Assembly: GCA_900708905.1 (NCBI GenBank)
Contig: CAADRB010000024.1
Span: 614,333-678,332 of the forward strand
Length of the DNA stretch: 64,000 bases
DNA from: Hymenolepis diminuta
Lineage: Eukaryota; Platyhelminthes; Cestoda; Cyclophyllidea; Hymenolepididae
Reading direction: 5' to 3'
A model generated the notes under the pieces. It was given only the letters and a program-made list of their open reading frames with translations, was not told the DNA's origin and ran no database searches. Made by a program: the position numbers and the translations under genes. Positions 1 through 13,700 of this stretch are shown piece by piece (position 1 is the stretch's first letter; each line of letters opens with the position of its first letter).

Positions 1-121
1 TAACAAAAGTGGAAAAATTTTTACTGGGCATGAAATGATTCGATTTATCCTCCAAGTAAAGACGTTGCTTTTCGAAAATAATTGCTACATGAATTTTTTT
101 AAAAATCGTTTTTTTTCGCAG

Positions 122-223
122 GAAGTAAAAATCTTAGTCGAATTCGTCGCAGATGACGACAACTCCCTTGTTTTTAATTTTTATTTTAGAGAATTCCTCG
201 AACAGCAGCATGCCAATTCTTAA
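122..223 (+). CDS. Possible terminal exon of a gene entering from the left edge
   Basis: A pyrimidine-rich tract ending in CGCAG at 117-121 is followed by an open frame reading EVKILVEFVADDDN and ending EFLEQQHANS then stop. The composition is more protein-like than the neighbourhood, but the piece is short, no family is recognised, and upstream exons would lie outside the window. Confidence 0.2.
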   Translation, partial: EVKILVEFVADDDNSLVFNFYFREFLEQQHANS

Positions 224-1144
224 CATTCTTTGGGATAACGGAAACGGAAGGAGAAGTATATCAATTATCTCCACACAAAGTGTGCTGGAAAATGAAAGCA
301 ATTTGAAATTTTATTTAAACCTTTTAAGTAAAAAATGAACTCTCATTTAAAGTGTGTATAATTTCAAAATTTACCCAAATTGAATATCCGCACAAAATTA
401 CTTTCAATTCTTAACTAAATATGAATGCCATAAAAAGAAAAAAATATCACTTAAACGGTGATTTAAAGGAGGAAAAAAGATGACAATTAACGAATAAAAT
501 TCTTCCTCTACAGGATCATTTGCCATGGAAAATGAAATGAAACCTGATATTTACTTACGATTCCGATCATTGAAAAAAGCAGTTATTGCAAGAAAATAAA
601 GCTGACCGAAATGCAGTTTGCTGGTAACATTTCTATGACATGCTGCTATGTTAAAATGTAGCCGCTATTCTGACTGTAATATGATACCGATAAATCAAGG
701 TGATATGACGAAGCACAGGATTAAATTAACCAATTAACGGGGTTTGAACATCATATAGATGATCTCACTCATGTACCTGGAGGTCAAATCATGAAACCTT
801 AACATCAGAACATTACACGGTAACAGTGCTCAAAGGAGAAATATGGACAATCTAATGTTTTCAAAACTAGATTTATAATCACAATGCTCTAACTTCAAAA
901 CTATTTTTCATGGTCCCCTATTTGTTTCTAAACCTATAGAACTCGCTTCCTGTTGTCTTTAAATCAACGCTTCCCATAATTTAAAACCTGCGGACATTAA
1001 AGTATCTCTAATCCCCAGAAAAACTACTTTTATAATCTGATAAAATTATCCTAGTAGGATACTATAACCTTTACCAAATCAGAAGAACGAGAGTTGGGAT
1101 GGACGGGCGGTGTATTGGAGAGAGTGGTAGGAAGGAGAGCAATG

Positions 1145-1260
1145 AAATGAAGCAGCAAGACTAACCCTTCTTGATTAGATGACACCAGTCAATAAGCATT
1201 GAACATTGCCGACAAGCGCTTGCTGCAAATCAGGAGGCAAATCGTGAAATTTGAATTTTG
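1145..1260. repeat. Dispersed repeat family B, copy 1
   Basis: The block GAAGCAGCAAGACTAACCCT followed by TTGATTAGATGACACC, AGTCAATAAGCATTGAACA and GCTTGCTGCAAATCAGGAGG aligns with copies at 29232 and 38620. No coding potential or terminal structure is seen. Confidence 0.6.
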
Positions 1261-2489
1261 GGAAAGAGAGATTATGCTAATTTTATAGAAGGAATTCTTC
1301 CGGTCAGTTGCAATCAATGTGAACTGACTGAATTTAAGGGTTAGGAACAGGATTTAGATACACTGAATGTACTCAAGCTTCATCTCTCTGCAGTGAATTT
1401 TCGATAACTAGAATTTTGGGTCAGCGCCTGGATCAATGCAGTTATTGGCTAACAAGTTAGTCAATCATTTACCACGTATTGCATTCCAAATAAGCAAATT
1501 AGTTTATCTTGAGTAGCTGCAGTCGTAAAAACCGGAAACTGAGGGGAGGATTACCGGTGAACTAACCGTTTTACATCTAGCAGAGGCGCTAAATTTAGCA
1601 TTTTGAACACTATCAGAGACGGATCGTTGTATGCTGGATTATATCAGATAATCTCTTAGCTCAGAAAAGAATAAGACTAAAATATCATGTCAGTTTCGAC
1701 TACAACATCTTCGCGAAAACTTCCAATGTGACATTTAGAATTTTATATAAAATTTTCTCGTGCAAACGATACACTTTCTAAATCACATGATTTCTTTTCT
1801 TCTTCACTTCCATTATTTCTTATTTGTGGCACTGGCATTTACAAAGACCAAGGGATAAATTCCTATGACTCTGCCCGATTGTTAATTTTTTCAAATTTTA
1901 ACGTAATAAATGATTTATGAATGCATATTCCCAATTTATTGCTAAAATTTGGGGAAATGGCCACTATACATAATTAAATATACATTTATTAAATATTTAT
2001 TCAAATAATTGTTAAATTAGAGCAAAACCTAAAAATTCGAAGTTTCTAGTGGTTTGGGTAGATAAAAATAATGTAACGATTTGATATCCACATATTATTC
2101 TGCCTTTGAAACGATAATTTAACAAACTCCGGTTTATGCAACTGGATTTTCTCATAAATTTATTATTTAATAACGCATATCATAACGAGAACATTTGGAA
2201 CATTTATTACTTCACTGAGACCATTAAATGTGTCTTCCTGTCAGCGTGTAGAACAGCTGACTCAGTTTGGCACTTGTCCAAAGATGCCCTCAAAGAATTT
2301 GCGTGCTTATATTCCTTTTGAATTCTACATACATTCCATATTTCTAAATTAGGCTCTACAGGTATTACTTGTAGATAATAAACGGAGCAATACACGCAAT
2401 GTGTGAAACTTAAAAAGTATATTTAACTGAGAGAAAGTAGAGTACTATTAAATTATTATCATCCACCTATTAATGTTAGAAATTTTATG

Positions 2490-2670
2490 GGGCAGTGAGA
2501 CAGCGACCAACGTGTCAGTCTGAAAAGTCAGTGGTCAAGTAATTAATATTAATCGATACCTATCCAGTAATGTAAGCAGTCAGCCGGACTGATTAAATCT
2601 GTGGGGTGGTAAAATGCGAATTTCTCATAAGAGCAGCTCCAGGATATCTTCTCTCAACCAAACTCAACCG
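2490..2670. repeat. Dispersed repeat family A, copy 1 (tRNA-SINE-like)
   Basis: It shares a diverged but collinear block with 26280-26435: CCAACGTGTCAGTCTG, AAGTCAGTGGTCA, then TTTCTCATAAGAGCAG and ATATCTTCTCTCAACC. The first part resembles a tRNA gene body (GTGGTCAACGTGC.. GTCTGCAAGTCAGAGGTCATG in copy 2), as in tRNA-derived SINEs. The resemblance to a tRNA is by eye only. Confidence 0.55.
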
Positions 2671-5600
2671 TCGGGGAGTTATTTAAATAAGGGACTAAGA
2701 GTGGAGTAGTTTGTCCTGACCACATAGCTATGAACTCGACCACGTCTTGCCAGTTCAGTCGATCGATTCAGTTGCGCCTTCCCAAAGTGCATTAGAAACG
2801 TCACCGTTGTCATGGCTCAACCCAGACACCTAAATTTCTTTATTCCCATTTTAGGTCACTTTCCTTTCTGTACAAACAATCATGAATACATGCACCACAT
2901 CCATCCGGCATCTTCACACTCACACAAAGTCTGCAGCACTTGCACGCTCAGAATTATAGACCAGCTCACGTCTACTGACCCACGCCTTTACCCGGTCGGT
3001 GAACAAAATCGGTCAACTGCCTTATCCATACTTAATGTCGGTTGTTTCACAGAATCTGAATTGTCAGCGGTCAGTAATGACAACTCTTTTGTCCTCCCAT
3101 TTCCTCCTTCTACTCCTTCCTCTCCTTTGTCACTCATTCCCAATTGTCCTGTAATGTATTGGCCCTACTTAACTCTTGGTTTTCTCACTTTGAAAAGGCT
3201 GCTTCTTATCTATTAGCTCTAAAATGATCATATAGTTGGGAGTAGAGCTACGTTAAGTCTTTCTTTGCCCTCCCAAGTGTCATTTTGTATGGCGAAGATC
3301 AGCAGTAAAATGAAGAGTGTTAGATCACCTAGACTATGTCGCCGGTAAGACAAAGTCTAAATAGACTTATGGAATAAAGTAAGAACTCAAATGAGTAACT
3401 GTTCAATTTTTCCAGTTATTCACTTTTCACCTAACGAGAAGTATTCACTGTGTTGCATTCCAATTTCAGGAATCGAATTCCCAAGTGAGTTTCCGCTTGC
3501 TCTGACTACCCAAAATGTTTTAATAGTTCCAATTCTTTAATACTGCTCTTGATTTAAAAATGACACTTTTCCGCCTTGTTGTGGATAGTAATTACTATTA
3601 GAAATAAAATTTTGCGGAATGGAAGTAGTTTTTTTATTCGCATGCTAGTATCTAAGTTGAATTTAACTATATTCTGAGAAATACAGATCTCCTAATACAT
3701 ACTCTCATTATTTATTTTAGATAAAAAATTAATTAGCTTCGTATTTTGCTTGACCACGGAAAGGTAACTGGAAATTATTTTGTGAATGGTTGTAGGCACG
3801 TGCTACCGACGAAAACGTTAACAAGTAATTTCGGGCCATCAGTTTAAATTATGCGCTAGCCATTCTTAATTTACTAATCCAATAAGTTATGGAATTATTA
3901 AATGAATAAACACCGTAATTCTAATTAATTTTACCCAAGGAAAATTGCTCTAACACAAGGCAAAATTTGTCTCTTTCAATCCTTACGTTTAGGAGTGTCT
4001 TCCAGACCCTGTACGAATGTCATTAAGGTTTCAATATTCATATAATCCAGTATTCATTCATATTCACTAGTCATTCATCCAGTGAAAGATAAATGAATTG
4101 AATATTTTCTGTCCACATTAGCGAATGTTATCAATGTCATACCTCGAGTTTTGAATTATCAGTTATTCATTTCCGTGTCAGAGAATGTGATCTCGCTACC
4201 GCTGAAAATAGTAACTAATCAGGCAGCTAATCAGTTCAGTGATTTCCAAATCTAAGGAAGAGTAAATTTTTTCATAATGGCAAGAGTTGTCCTCTTCCTG
4301 AGCAACTGTAGCTAGTGAGGACAGCGGTGACAGCATTTACACAACACCCACTTCTAAACGCTGGAGTTAAAAGAAATCTAATTTAGAGGGCTGTAGAACT
4401 ATACCAGTTAGTTTGCTTACAACAGTGCATATCTTGACAACAGACTACAATTGAAGTTAGGCTATGAACTCAGGTTGGACAAGATAAATAGGTGGGAATG
4501 CAGAAGCTAGTGCGAGTGTTGTTGACGCAGAATGTGTGGGGATTACATCAGTTTCTGTGTTTTAACCATTTTGATCTTTTTCTCAGTCTAAGCACATTTA
4601 TTTCTGTCATATCTTAGTGAGTAGTGAACCTTTTTAATTATAACTGTAATCCCCATCGACAAATCCAAACTCCTCGGTTATGAAAGGAAGACAAAATTGA
4701 CAGTGAATGACGAAAGTTAAGCACGTCTTGGAAATAGGAATGAATATCTGGGAGTGGTTGGAAACTCATTGTTCACGCACCTTGGCGATATTTGCAATCC
4801 GATGGTGGTGTATACCATTTTCTTGAGCTCTGGCCACAGGCATTATCTACGTTTTAGTGATCCAGTAGCAGATTATAAGAACTTTGTCCTCGTGAATTGG
4901 CTAGGTTATGCTTTGCTTCGCATTTTGAATATACAACAAATTAGGATAGTAAACGAGAGCATCTTCTTTCCTTCTAAAGGACCGAATAGGAAAAGGTGAA
5001 ATTTTATTGTCAAAATATCATTCGACACGTGGGTCATACTTTAAGATACCGTTATGTCATCTTGACGAACATAAAGTTTAAACAATTCTCTTGACATACT
5101 TTGACTACTGGGAAATATTATTCATCATTTTTGACTCACCTTGTGATTTTTCCATCATGTCTTTTGAGGAAAAAAAGACATGTCGACAAGATGATGTCTT
5201 CAACTGTAACATGACCAATTGTGCTTCACAGAAGCCTCACCATGATTCTTATGTTTAATTTCCATTTACAGTTATGTCGTCTTACATGTAGGAATATTTT
5301 CGTCTCAATGATCATGCAACTTTGAGTTCAGTGGATAATAATTATCTGATCTACCATTGTAACAATAAAGGTACAGAAATACCGACCCTCTATCGATCTA
5401 TCAGGAGTAAACTAAAGCAGACGAGTTTTTCCCTCAAACAACACCGAGAGAGGCAGTGTGAAGGTCACGTGAAGAGTTGATTGTATTTTAGATTGTAGGT
5501 ACTTTTAGGCATTTTGACCCATTTAATTTTAAGAAATTCTGGTAATACATGACAAAAAATGACAATTTATCTATCTATCTATGGCAGATCGTCCTTAATA

Positions 5601-7719
5601 AAATGGTGGTGACTCCAAAACACAGCCTCACAGTTTTATCTCCACAGTAAAAGTGTTAATAAAAGCGGGCTGGTAATGATAGGAATATCCCAGGTAGGCA
5701 GCTGAAAGCCCTAATCAAATCCATATATTCCATAATATATGTGTTTATGACAATTTGTTTAGCTAATTGGAAATTGTTAGATTTATATTACGATAAATTT
5801 GCGTAGGCAAACATTTGTGAATTAGGCTAATGGATGCACATACTTTGCCGATTTTCCGAATTTCGTAGAAGAAAAAAATTAGTAAGAATTCACGCTTAAG
5901 AAGTAGCTTTCGAGGTTTGTAGCTGCAGTAACTTATTATTCCAGGAATTTTATTCCACGAGAGATAGAACAGTGTCAAGAAATAATCTTTATTGATTAAA
6001 CAATACATGCATTTCAGTCATAAACTATCATCTGGAAAACGGAGGACTTAATGGACTCAAAGAATTGATTATATCTCTATTGCTGATAAGTGATTTAGAT
6101 AAAATTCAAAGTGCTTATGTCAAGGTCATTATCATTTATTTTATCTAATATCAGAAATCTTCTCTGGCTATAATATTATTATAAAAAAAACAGGGCGTAA
6201 AAAGAGTTACTTCATTTGATTTTCGAATTCGCATTGCTGAATTTCACTTGATGGGCAGTTCAATTCATATTTCATAAGTCTCCCAGTGCTTGTTGATCGA
6301 TTATTAAATTATGACGTTCATTTCACTTCCTCTTTTGAAGATCAAAAAGGCAGCGTATTATTGCGAATTTTTTGCAATTTGCACGACCCAGCAGAGTTCC
6401 TTCTTCTTCGGTCTTTTAGATCCAAAGGAGAATATTAGTAATTACTCTGCATAGGTTTGGGAAGGTATCCTTAATAAATAGCGCATTATTAGTTCACTAG
6501 TTGTCTTAATTTAGTAAAAGTTGAGACCTAGGCCCCCAACCAACTTTTAATAGCACTCTGAAATTTTTATCAGAAAAATTATTCATTAAGCTAGTGCAAA
6601 TAGTATGGAAATCAACGTGGGTTCATAGACAAGGCGTATTAGGGAAGCCAGATTATTTCAGGTCTTGATTTTTCTCATAGAAATAAGAAGCGGACGGTTC
6701 CTATATCCTAACCAGTTATAATCAGAGAAAGTGAGATAAATGTGAACCCCAAAAATAGTGTTTTTATCTTAAACAAACAAATTATACAAGACCATTAAAT
6801 AGAAAAGTACAGAAAAAGATAAAGGAGTCTTATTAATGTATCTTAATAACACATATTGAGTATATGTACTCACTTACTTGATGCATTTTCCAAATCGAAC
6901 TGAGATTTGTCCGAAAATGACCCATGGAGACACGGATATTATCGATTTAAACAATAGGGAACACTCCCAGCTATAAATTACTAGACAGAAATAGTCGTCA
7001 GACGTTTCACGGTCCACTGAAGCGATGTATTAATTTTTACTCACTTTATACGATTCAAATTTTGAGCATTTTTTCAATTTCTTATTGCGTGAACATCAGA
7101 ATAACTCGGTGAAAATAAACTGAATTTAATGCAACATGTGGAATCATGTCAATAAATAAAGATGTCCTGACATTTAGACTAACCTTTGTGTACGATATCA
7201 TTCCTCGATTATTGCACTATCGTAGCTTCTAGTTATTTTAATCTCCGAAAAATTTCATAATTTTTTCTCTTAGGTTTTATTAATTTTTTCGAATTACTTT
7301 ATTTAGTTTGTAATTTGATTATAACTTCTTAAACCACTGACCTGTTCTTTCTAAATTTTCATCTAGCTATGGTAAATTATTCCTGAATTTAAAATAAAAT
7401 GTAACGATTGGAGATCTTGAATGTCTTCATTAAAAATGAGGCCTGTCTTCCAAAGGATGAGAATAATAATGCGAGCATATAATACAAAAGAAATGGTACG
7501 AATTAACATTACGTTTTTCATTCTGGAAGAAGATGCCAAATAAGAATTTGGAAGGAAAAAATACTCTGTTCGTAGGAAAAAATCTCTTCTTCACTTAGCA
7601 ACGTTCCAATCTAGATAGAAGAGGGATAGGGAATCTTTTTGGTAGCGGGAGAAGGAATATCATTCAGACAGCGTCCTATCGATCGATGTCGAAACCTCCG
7701 AAAACACAGATGCAGAATT

Positions 7720-10700
7720 CTATCGTTGGAAGAAATCGAAAGCACCGGGATGCTTGTCTTCTCCATTCTCCATACCTTCCTCTGATGATAAATCCTCAGC
7801 TCGTGATTCATCATCAGATTTCGGACTCTCACTGATATTGAAAGTAACGCTTCGTTGAGGTTTGGAGGAAGCAGGAGTGACAGCAGACCCATCTGGTTTA
7901 TCAACGGAGGCTGTAGGAAGTGCAGGAGCGGTAGCTGAAGTGGTATTGGAGGTAGAGGAACCGGGCTGTGGGTTGGGAGGGGCAAGATCTGAGTGTTGAA
8001 CGCCGTAGGAATGAGCTTCATGCCCTTCACCCACTTCCCAGGGGAAGTAGCATTGTTGGCGTTTTTCGATGAGTTTTCGACAGATGTGGCAATGAGTTAA
8101 GCGGAGACTGCACTCCACGCAGGTTACGTGACCGCAAGGAACAAACACATTATTCATCGGATGATTTTCACATATTTGACATTTGATCGCCTCATAAAGG
8201 GAGTTATGGGCCTCCTAAAGCAAACAAAAACATCAAAAATTTGATGATAATAATAGTCATTTGCATATCTAAGTATATTTTAAATTTTCTGCTAAATTCA
8301 CCAAATATTTACCACAAAGGAAGTTGAAATTGAGAGTTTACAGCCTGATGATCACATGCTGATTCAAAATTATCCTTATTAATCGTAAGTCTGCAGATGG
8401 TTATCGATAAATATAATAAAAGTTTATAAATAAACTCAAATTTTCATTACACACGTCAAAATTTAGGCCCTTAACAAATACGCTTTAAGGAAAAGACCTC
8501 AACTACTGAAATATGAATTACAGAAGGAAAAAAAGTGATTTAATTAGTTTAAGCATTTCGAAACTAATATGTCCGACTGTCTCGTAAAATATATTTCTTA
8601 CTCCATTGAACTATCCACTTTTCTCAAGTGGCAGTAATTCACTGCCGGAAAAATGCGACGTTTTGAGGTCACACCATGTCAAGGTCTTTTCTACGGCTGA
8701 AAAACTCGGTTGGTTTTTGCTTAATTATGTACTTAGTACTATTTAATTATGTAGATCACTATTTGTCAACTGTGAATTATCAAAAGTTCTCTAAATTGTG
8801 CTTATCATAAAAGGAAAGAAAATAATTTTTATTTAATAATACTTAAAGCCGGTTATTTCTCGTCTTCTGCCTTTAATAACTATATATTTATATGCATTAT
8901 TACGAATGTGAAAATTTTACAGACCGGAAACCGATTTTTCTTTAAGATACATGTTTCACCTTTTTATTTCAAGTATGATTCTAGATAAGCAAATATTTTT
9001 AAAAGTAAGTTATATCAACAGCACCATGGTTGGCTGTTTCTGCAATGGCGACAGTCTGCAAGTGCACCCCAGAAGTAAGCACATGCCTGCTTTCTTCCCA
9101 AGGTCACTTGCCCACGCACAGGCCGAGTGGCTACTACGTGATAAATCATCTCAAGGCTGCGCTCTCAACCAATCAGCGCGTCTGCTTGGAAAGTGACCTG
9201 GAGGTAGCGCATGCTACTATGTTGATACGTGATATGCGTTTCAGAAAGGAAAGCATGCTGTTGAGTTACGAAAGAGGAATGAACAAAAATTCTTGTAGAA
9301 TTCGGATATTTACAGAAAATTGTATTAAAAAAGTAATTTTCGTGTGATAAACATTCCATGTTCGTTTTACTTACTAAGCATCGATCGCACTTTTTCCATT
9401 CTTTATCATTTTACGGCAAGTATAATCACATAATACAAAACGTCGAACTATGGTACTAATATATGTGGTTGTCTAGGTAAAATGTCCTTAAATTTTCTGA
9501 ACCTAGTGATCGGAAAGGTAAAGGAGGTTTACCAAGCCAGAAAAAACTCCATCATTTTGCTTATTCTAAATAAGGCAGCCATACGTTCTCGTTTTCTTTG
9601 ATTGGCTTGGCTCCAAAAATTGGTATAAATGGACAACATAAGCAATAATTTAACTCACTTACTTAATAATTTTATATTTGAATTTGAATTTTTTAATTGA
9701 GTGGGAATTCAGTTTGAGCGTTTATCCATTTCTTTCTTCGTCAAATTCCTGCGAATCGGATATTTGTTTATGGGGACATGTTTTAATCTGCATATTTTAA
9801 AGGTTAAAAGGTTGAAATATGCGGAGAATTTTTATGAATTATAATTCCACAATCCAGGCGGTCCTATAAATTAAACAACCTACACATGAACACTGGTGGT
9901 ATTTATTAACTTACATAGTGGGAATGGCGGTACGGACTAATGGTTGAATTAAATCATTTTTGAAATTCAGACAGAAATGGAGATGTTTTCTTTCCGTGAA
10001 TAAAGAGCCACTCTCAGTAAATTCACAACAGAAACAGATACACTACTTCCACACACATTTACATGCAGACTTTAGCATAAAATTATTTTAATAAAATAAA
10101 TAATGGAAATAAATATCTATAAATGAGTAAGTTTTAAATATATGAATTTCAATGACAGAAAATAGTAGGGTTGCGTGATTCAAATATCAGGGAAGGGATT
10201 GATAAATTATTCAATTGGCATAATGAAAATATGGAAGGAGACAAAGTGACATTAATCACTGATGAAGTTACTCTAATTTTCCAGACCAGATGTATCTTCA
10301 TTAAAGTCTATTGATCTAGCAGGAATCAACAACACTTCTCAGGTCATAGAGATAAGAAATGAAATTGACTAATGGTATATTCAACGAGAATAGCGGTAGA
10401 AAGGAGAGGAGGAGAGAGATATAGCCAAGGATTAACCATCTGGACAGAGAAGTAGTAACTGGTGTCTCTACATATCGCCAATTGCACAGAAGGGGTTTAT
10501 TTAGAAAAGTTTAAATGAACAGAAAAATTATCTGATATGAAAACAATATATGGCTTAATATAAACAGTTCAAAATAACCCTGTTAATGATCCCTTTTTCC
10601 TTAAGGAATCGAAAAACCATCAATTCACTTTCGGACTTCCTCTATAAAAGCGAGAATAGAAGTTTTAAGAAGGGGGAAGTTTACTGTTTTAGCAAATCAA

Positions 10701-13700
10701 AGGAATGCAAAAAATGATTTAGGAATTCTCACTTGTACTTAATAAAATATAATAGCTAACTTTCCAGTTTAACAATTAGAATGCACGTCTCTGAGAAAAT
10801 CTCTATAGATTTAATTCACTAATTTAAGGAAGTTACAATTCAACTAATGCGAAATTTTACTCAACTTTATTTTGATCAGAGGATTAGCCTCTCAGCAACT
10901 CTATAATGAAAAACTGGTAATTGTTGCCTCCTTTACGGTTATTTTTGATCAACATGGCTGATCATACCATTCCCTGGATGCGCGTAGATGAGTATCTGGT
11001 CAATGACCTGCTGGTTGACCAATACGCCTCTAACACACTGATAGGAAACGGAGAAACAAAATTCAAAGTCAAGGGTTTTATATTTTGACCCGAGGTTATC
11101 GATTTATGCGAATAGTTTCTAAGTCGCCCGTCATCAATGTGCGTTCTTGAGAGCTTGACAATTATTTGAGACAAACTTTCATTAGTTCGATGGTGTTTTC
11201 ACCTAAAAACCTCAATAACAAGAAGGTGACTAGTATTCACATAGTCTTTGTTCAGTTGATATAGATCTTGGAGTTATTGTATTATCTCTTTGCTTTCTGT
11301 CTCTCAGAGGTTTGATTCAACATTAGCCAAACAAGTTCTAGTCGGCAGATAGAGCATGACGACGAGCACTAGACTTCCTAGCATTATGGCAGTATAGAAG
11401 AGCCATATTTAACAAAACACCAATTTCGTATATCATTTGTTTATATTGGTCATCATCGTCAAAGAGGAAGAAATACTAACAGAGATTGCTTTGCTAACGA
11501 TCCTAACACCCCGACTGCATCAGAAAGAAAATTAAAGAATCTGTTCCCCAGATGAAACTTTTTAAAGATTTGTTAACTATTTTAAAGCCCGATTGAGTGC
11601 GAAATGCAGAAATATTTGCTGTGTAAAATAACAACAATCCAAACAGAAACTCCGCAAAAAACACTGAAATAAATTTAAGAAAAAACACGATTGGCTTATA
11701 GAATACATTGGTACCCAGACTTTTGCCATAAAAGCAAAAGAGAATTTATGAGAGATGTAAATCAAGTAGCCCTTAAATAAATAGAGCATTTAGGAATGAA
11801 CTTTCGTTAAAATTTACAGCTAACCTTACTGTTTCCAACGTCTAAAAGGCACGCCCAGCATTTATTTTCGATGAAATTTTTGAAACAGGATTATAATAAC
11901 GGCTTACGGGCTATTTTTACCACTTTTATGCATCTTAAGCGCTCAACCAGTCTAAAAGTAATACCCCTCTTATTGACTTTGCCTTTAACATGCGAGTTAT
12001 AAAAGATTTTCTACTTTTAGTTCATTAAAACAAACCAGGATAAAGTAAAATGATTAATTCGGAGAATATGCATTAGAGTTTTTTCGGCTTCCCTTGATTT
12101 GAAATTTGAATTAAATTTTTAATTACAAGAAAGAAAAGGAAAATATTCTGCTGAGATCAATTTTTTTTTGTGTAAAAGATGATGCTTAATTTAACATTAA
12201 TGTTAAGAATCACTTGATTTTTCTCTGTTGCTATGGAAAAAAAGTAGTTTCAAAGGGGAAGTTAATTTTTGAGATAAATGAATTCGGACGCAATATTAAT
12301 TTGTAAAATTTATTTTTCATTTAAATACGTTGCCGAAAACCCAAGTCAACCTATACACAAAATCCCTTGTTTAACTTAATAACATTAAGCGAAAATTTTA
12401 AACGTCAACTCGGGCGATTAGGTGTGCAACGACTCATTGGATGGCATGCAACTAATCCCAATTGTTATAGTTTCCAATTATTTATTGAGCTCATTAAAAC
12501 AAAGATTAATGAGCTGCAGAAAAACGATTCAATTTAGTAGCCAATTATAATAAAATTACTATCATAAAGTTTGATGTCTAAAAGCTTTCCGAATATTTTG
12601 AAATCAACTCACTTTTTTTGAAAATGCGATTTGAAAATTTATCGACCTCTACTGTATTCGTTGAATTGGTCAAATGACCAAGAAAAAACTACCAGACTTC
12701 AGCTAATAAGACATATAAATGCCATCGAAACCATATATATTTGGAGTTTTAAACGAGAACACGTGGGTATGATTTTGAGACCAATGGAATTATTTCAGTC
12801 AAGGTCAAATCAAATTGTTTTAAACTATCCCATTACTACAACTAAATTTGTATAAAGGTTGCATTAGATCAGATCTTCCCGAAATTGTCAATTTCATCTC
12901 TTGTAAATAAAAATAGATAGTAGTCTTAAAATTTCAAAGTCATTGTTTCTGATTGTGAGACTACAGCGTTTTGAAGAAAAAAGGTATTCAGCATTTTTTT
13001 TTCGCTATTCATGTCGTTAGTCATACACTTATCTGAGAGTGGTAATTGAGGTTAGTTTCTGAACTTTGTTTTAATATTTCCTAAGATGCGCTCACCTCTT
13101 CCGTACTGACAAGAGAGTTGCTATGTGATGTGCGGTTGAGAAAGGATAATGGGCTAGTAACAGCATGACCTTCACTTTCAGCATGAGGAATCGGAATAGC
13201 CAAGGATTGAGACGCTCCTCCCATTGCTGGAGTGGAGTTTGAGGAGGCCTCTGTTGCTGCGTGATACAAAGTTCGCCGAGCTCGGTCGTGAACATCTCGA
13301 CTTGTGAAGCGTACGTCGAAGGTGTAATCACCACCTAGTTTAACACGAAATTCAATCATTTTAGGATTTCGTTCCAGATTATTGTTTTAATTTTTCTTTC
13401 TTATTTACTCTCAATTATTTTCCTTTTTCTAAACATATTGACAATAGTCAAAGTGAAGGATTGCTTTCGAAGTTTATCGTATGCATCTAAATTTTATTTA
13501 AAAGTGGAATTTTATAACAATTTACAATTACAAATTGCAACCGTGCACATTTCTCTATACCGTCCTCCTCATTTTCATCATCTTATGACATCTTTTCTGG
13601 GGATCTGGAGAACGAGTACCTTCATTTAGCATAAATATTTGATACTTTAATAGAAAGCATCCTTAATACGACATTTCGGTATGGAGCACCTTAAAACCTC

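Larger units (their letters stand above)
1..7719. other. Intergenic region left of MYLIP
   Basis: AT-rich DNA with no convincing gene. It contains repeat copies B1 (1145-1260) and A1 (2490-2670). A possible last exon of a gene entering from the left (acceptor TTTCGCAG at about 121, open to a stop at 223) is the only coding hint near the edge. Longer open frames at 2812-3216 and 4754-4999 have no family resemblance; the second lacks an ATG at its start. A hairpin (ATGTCTTTT..AAAAGACAT) lies at about 5157-5182. Confidence 0.6.

Noticed and set aside
2812..3216. 134-codon plus-strand open frame
   Set aside because: Pyrimidine-rich, no recognised motif, and no supporting neighbours.
3275..3295. 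TTTTGTATGG resembling the end of a tapeworm spliced leader
   Set aside because: The preceding bases do not match a spliced-leader exon and no Sm site follows.
4754..4999. 81-codon plus-strand open frame
   Set aside because: It begins at GTG with no ATG and no splice acceptor that would justify it; possibly transposon debris but no motif recognised.
9030..9347. 105-codon plus-strand open frame inside MYLIP intron 5
   Set aside because: It is explained by the G+C-rich island, which has fewer stop codons; the sequence has no family resemblance.
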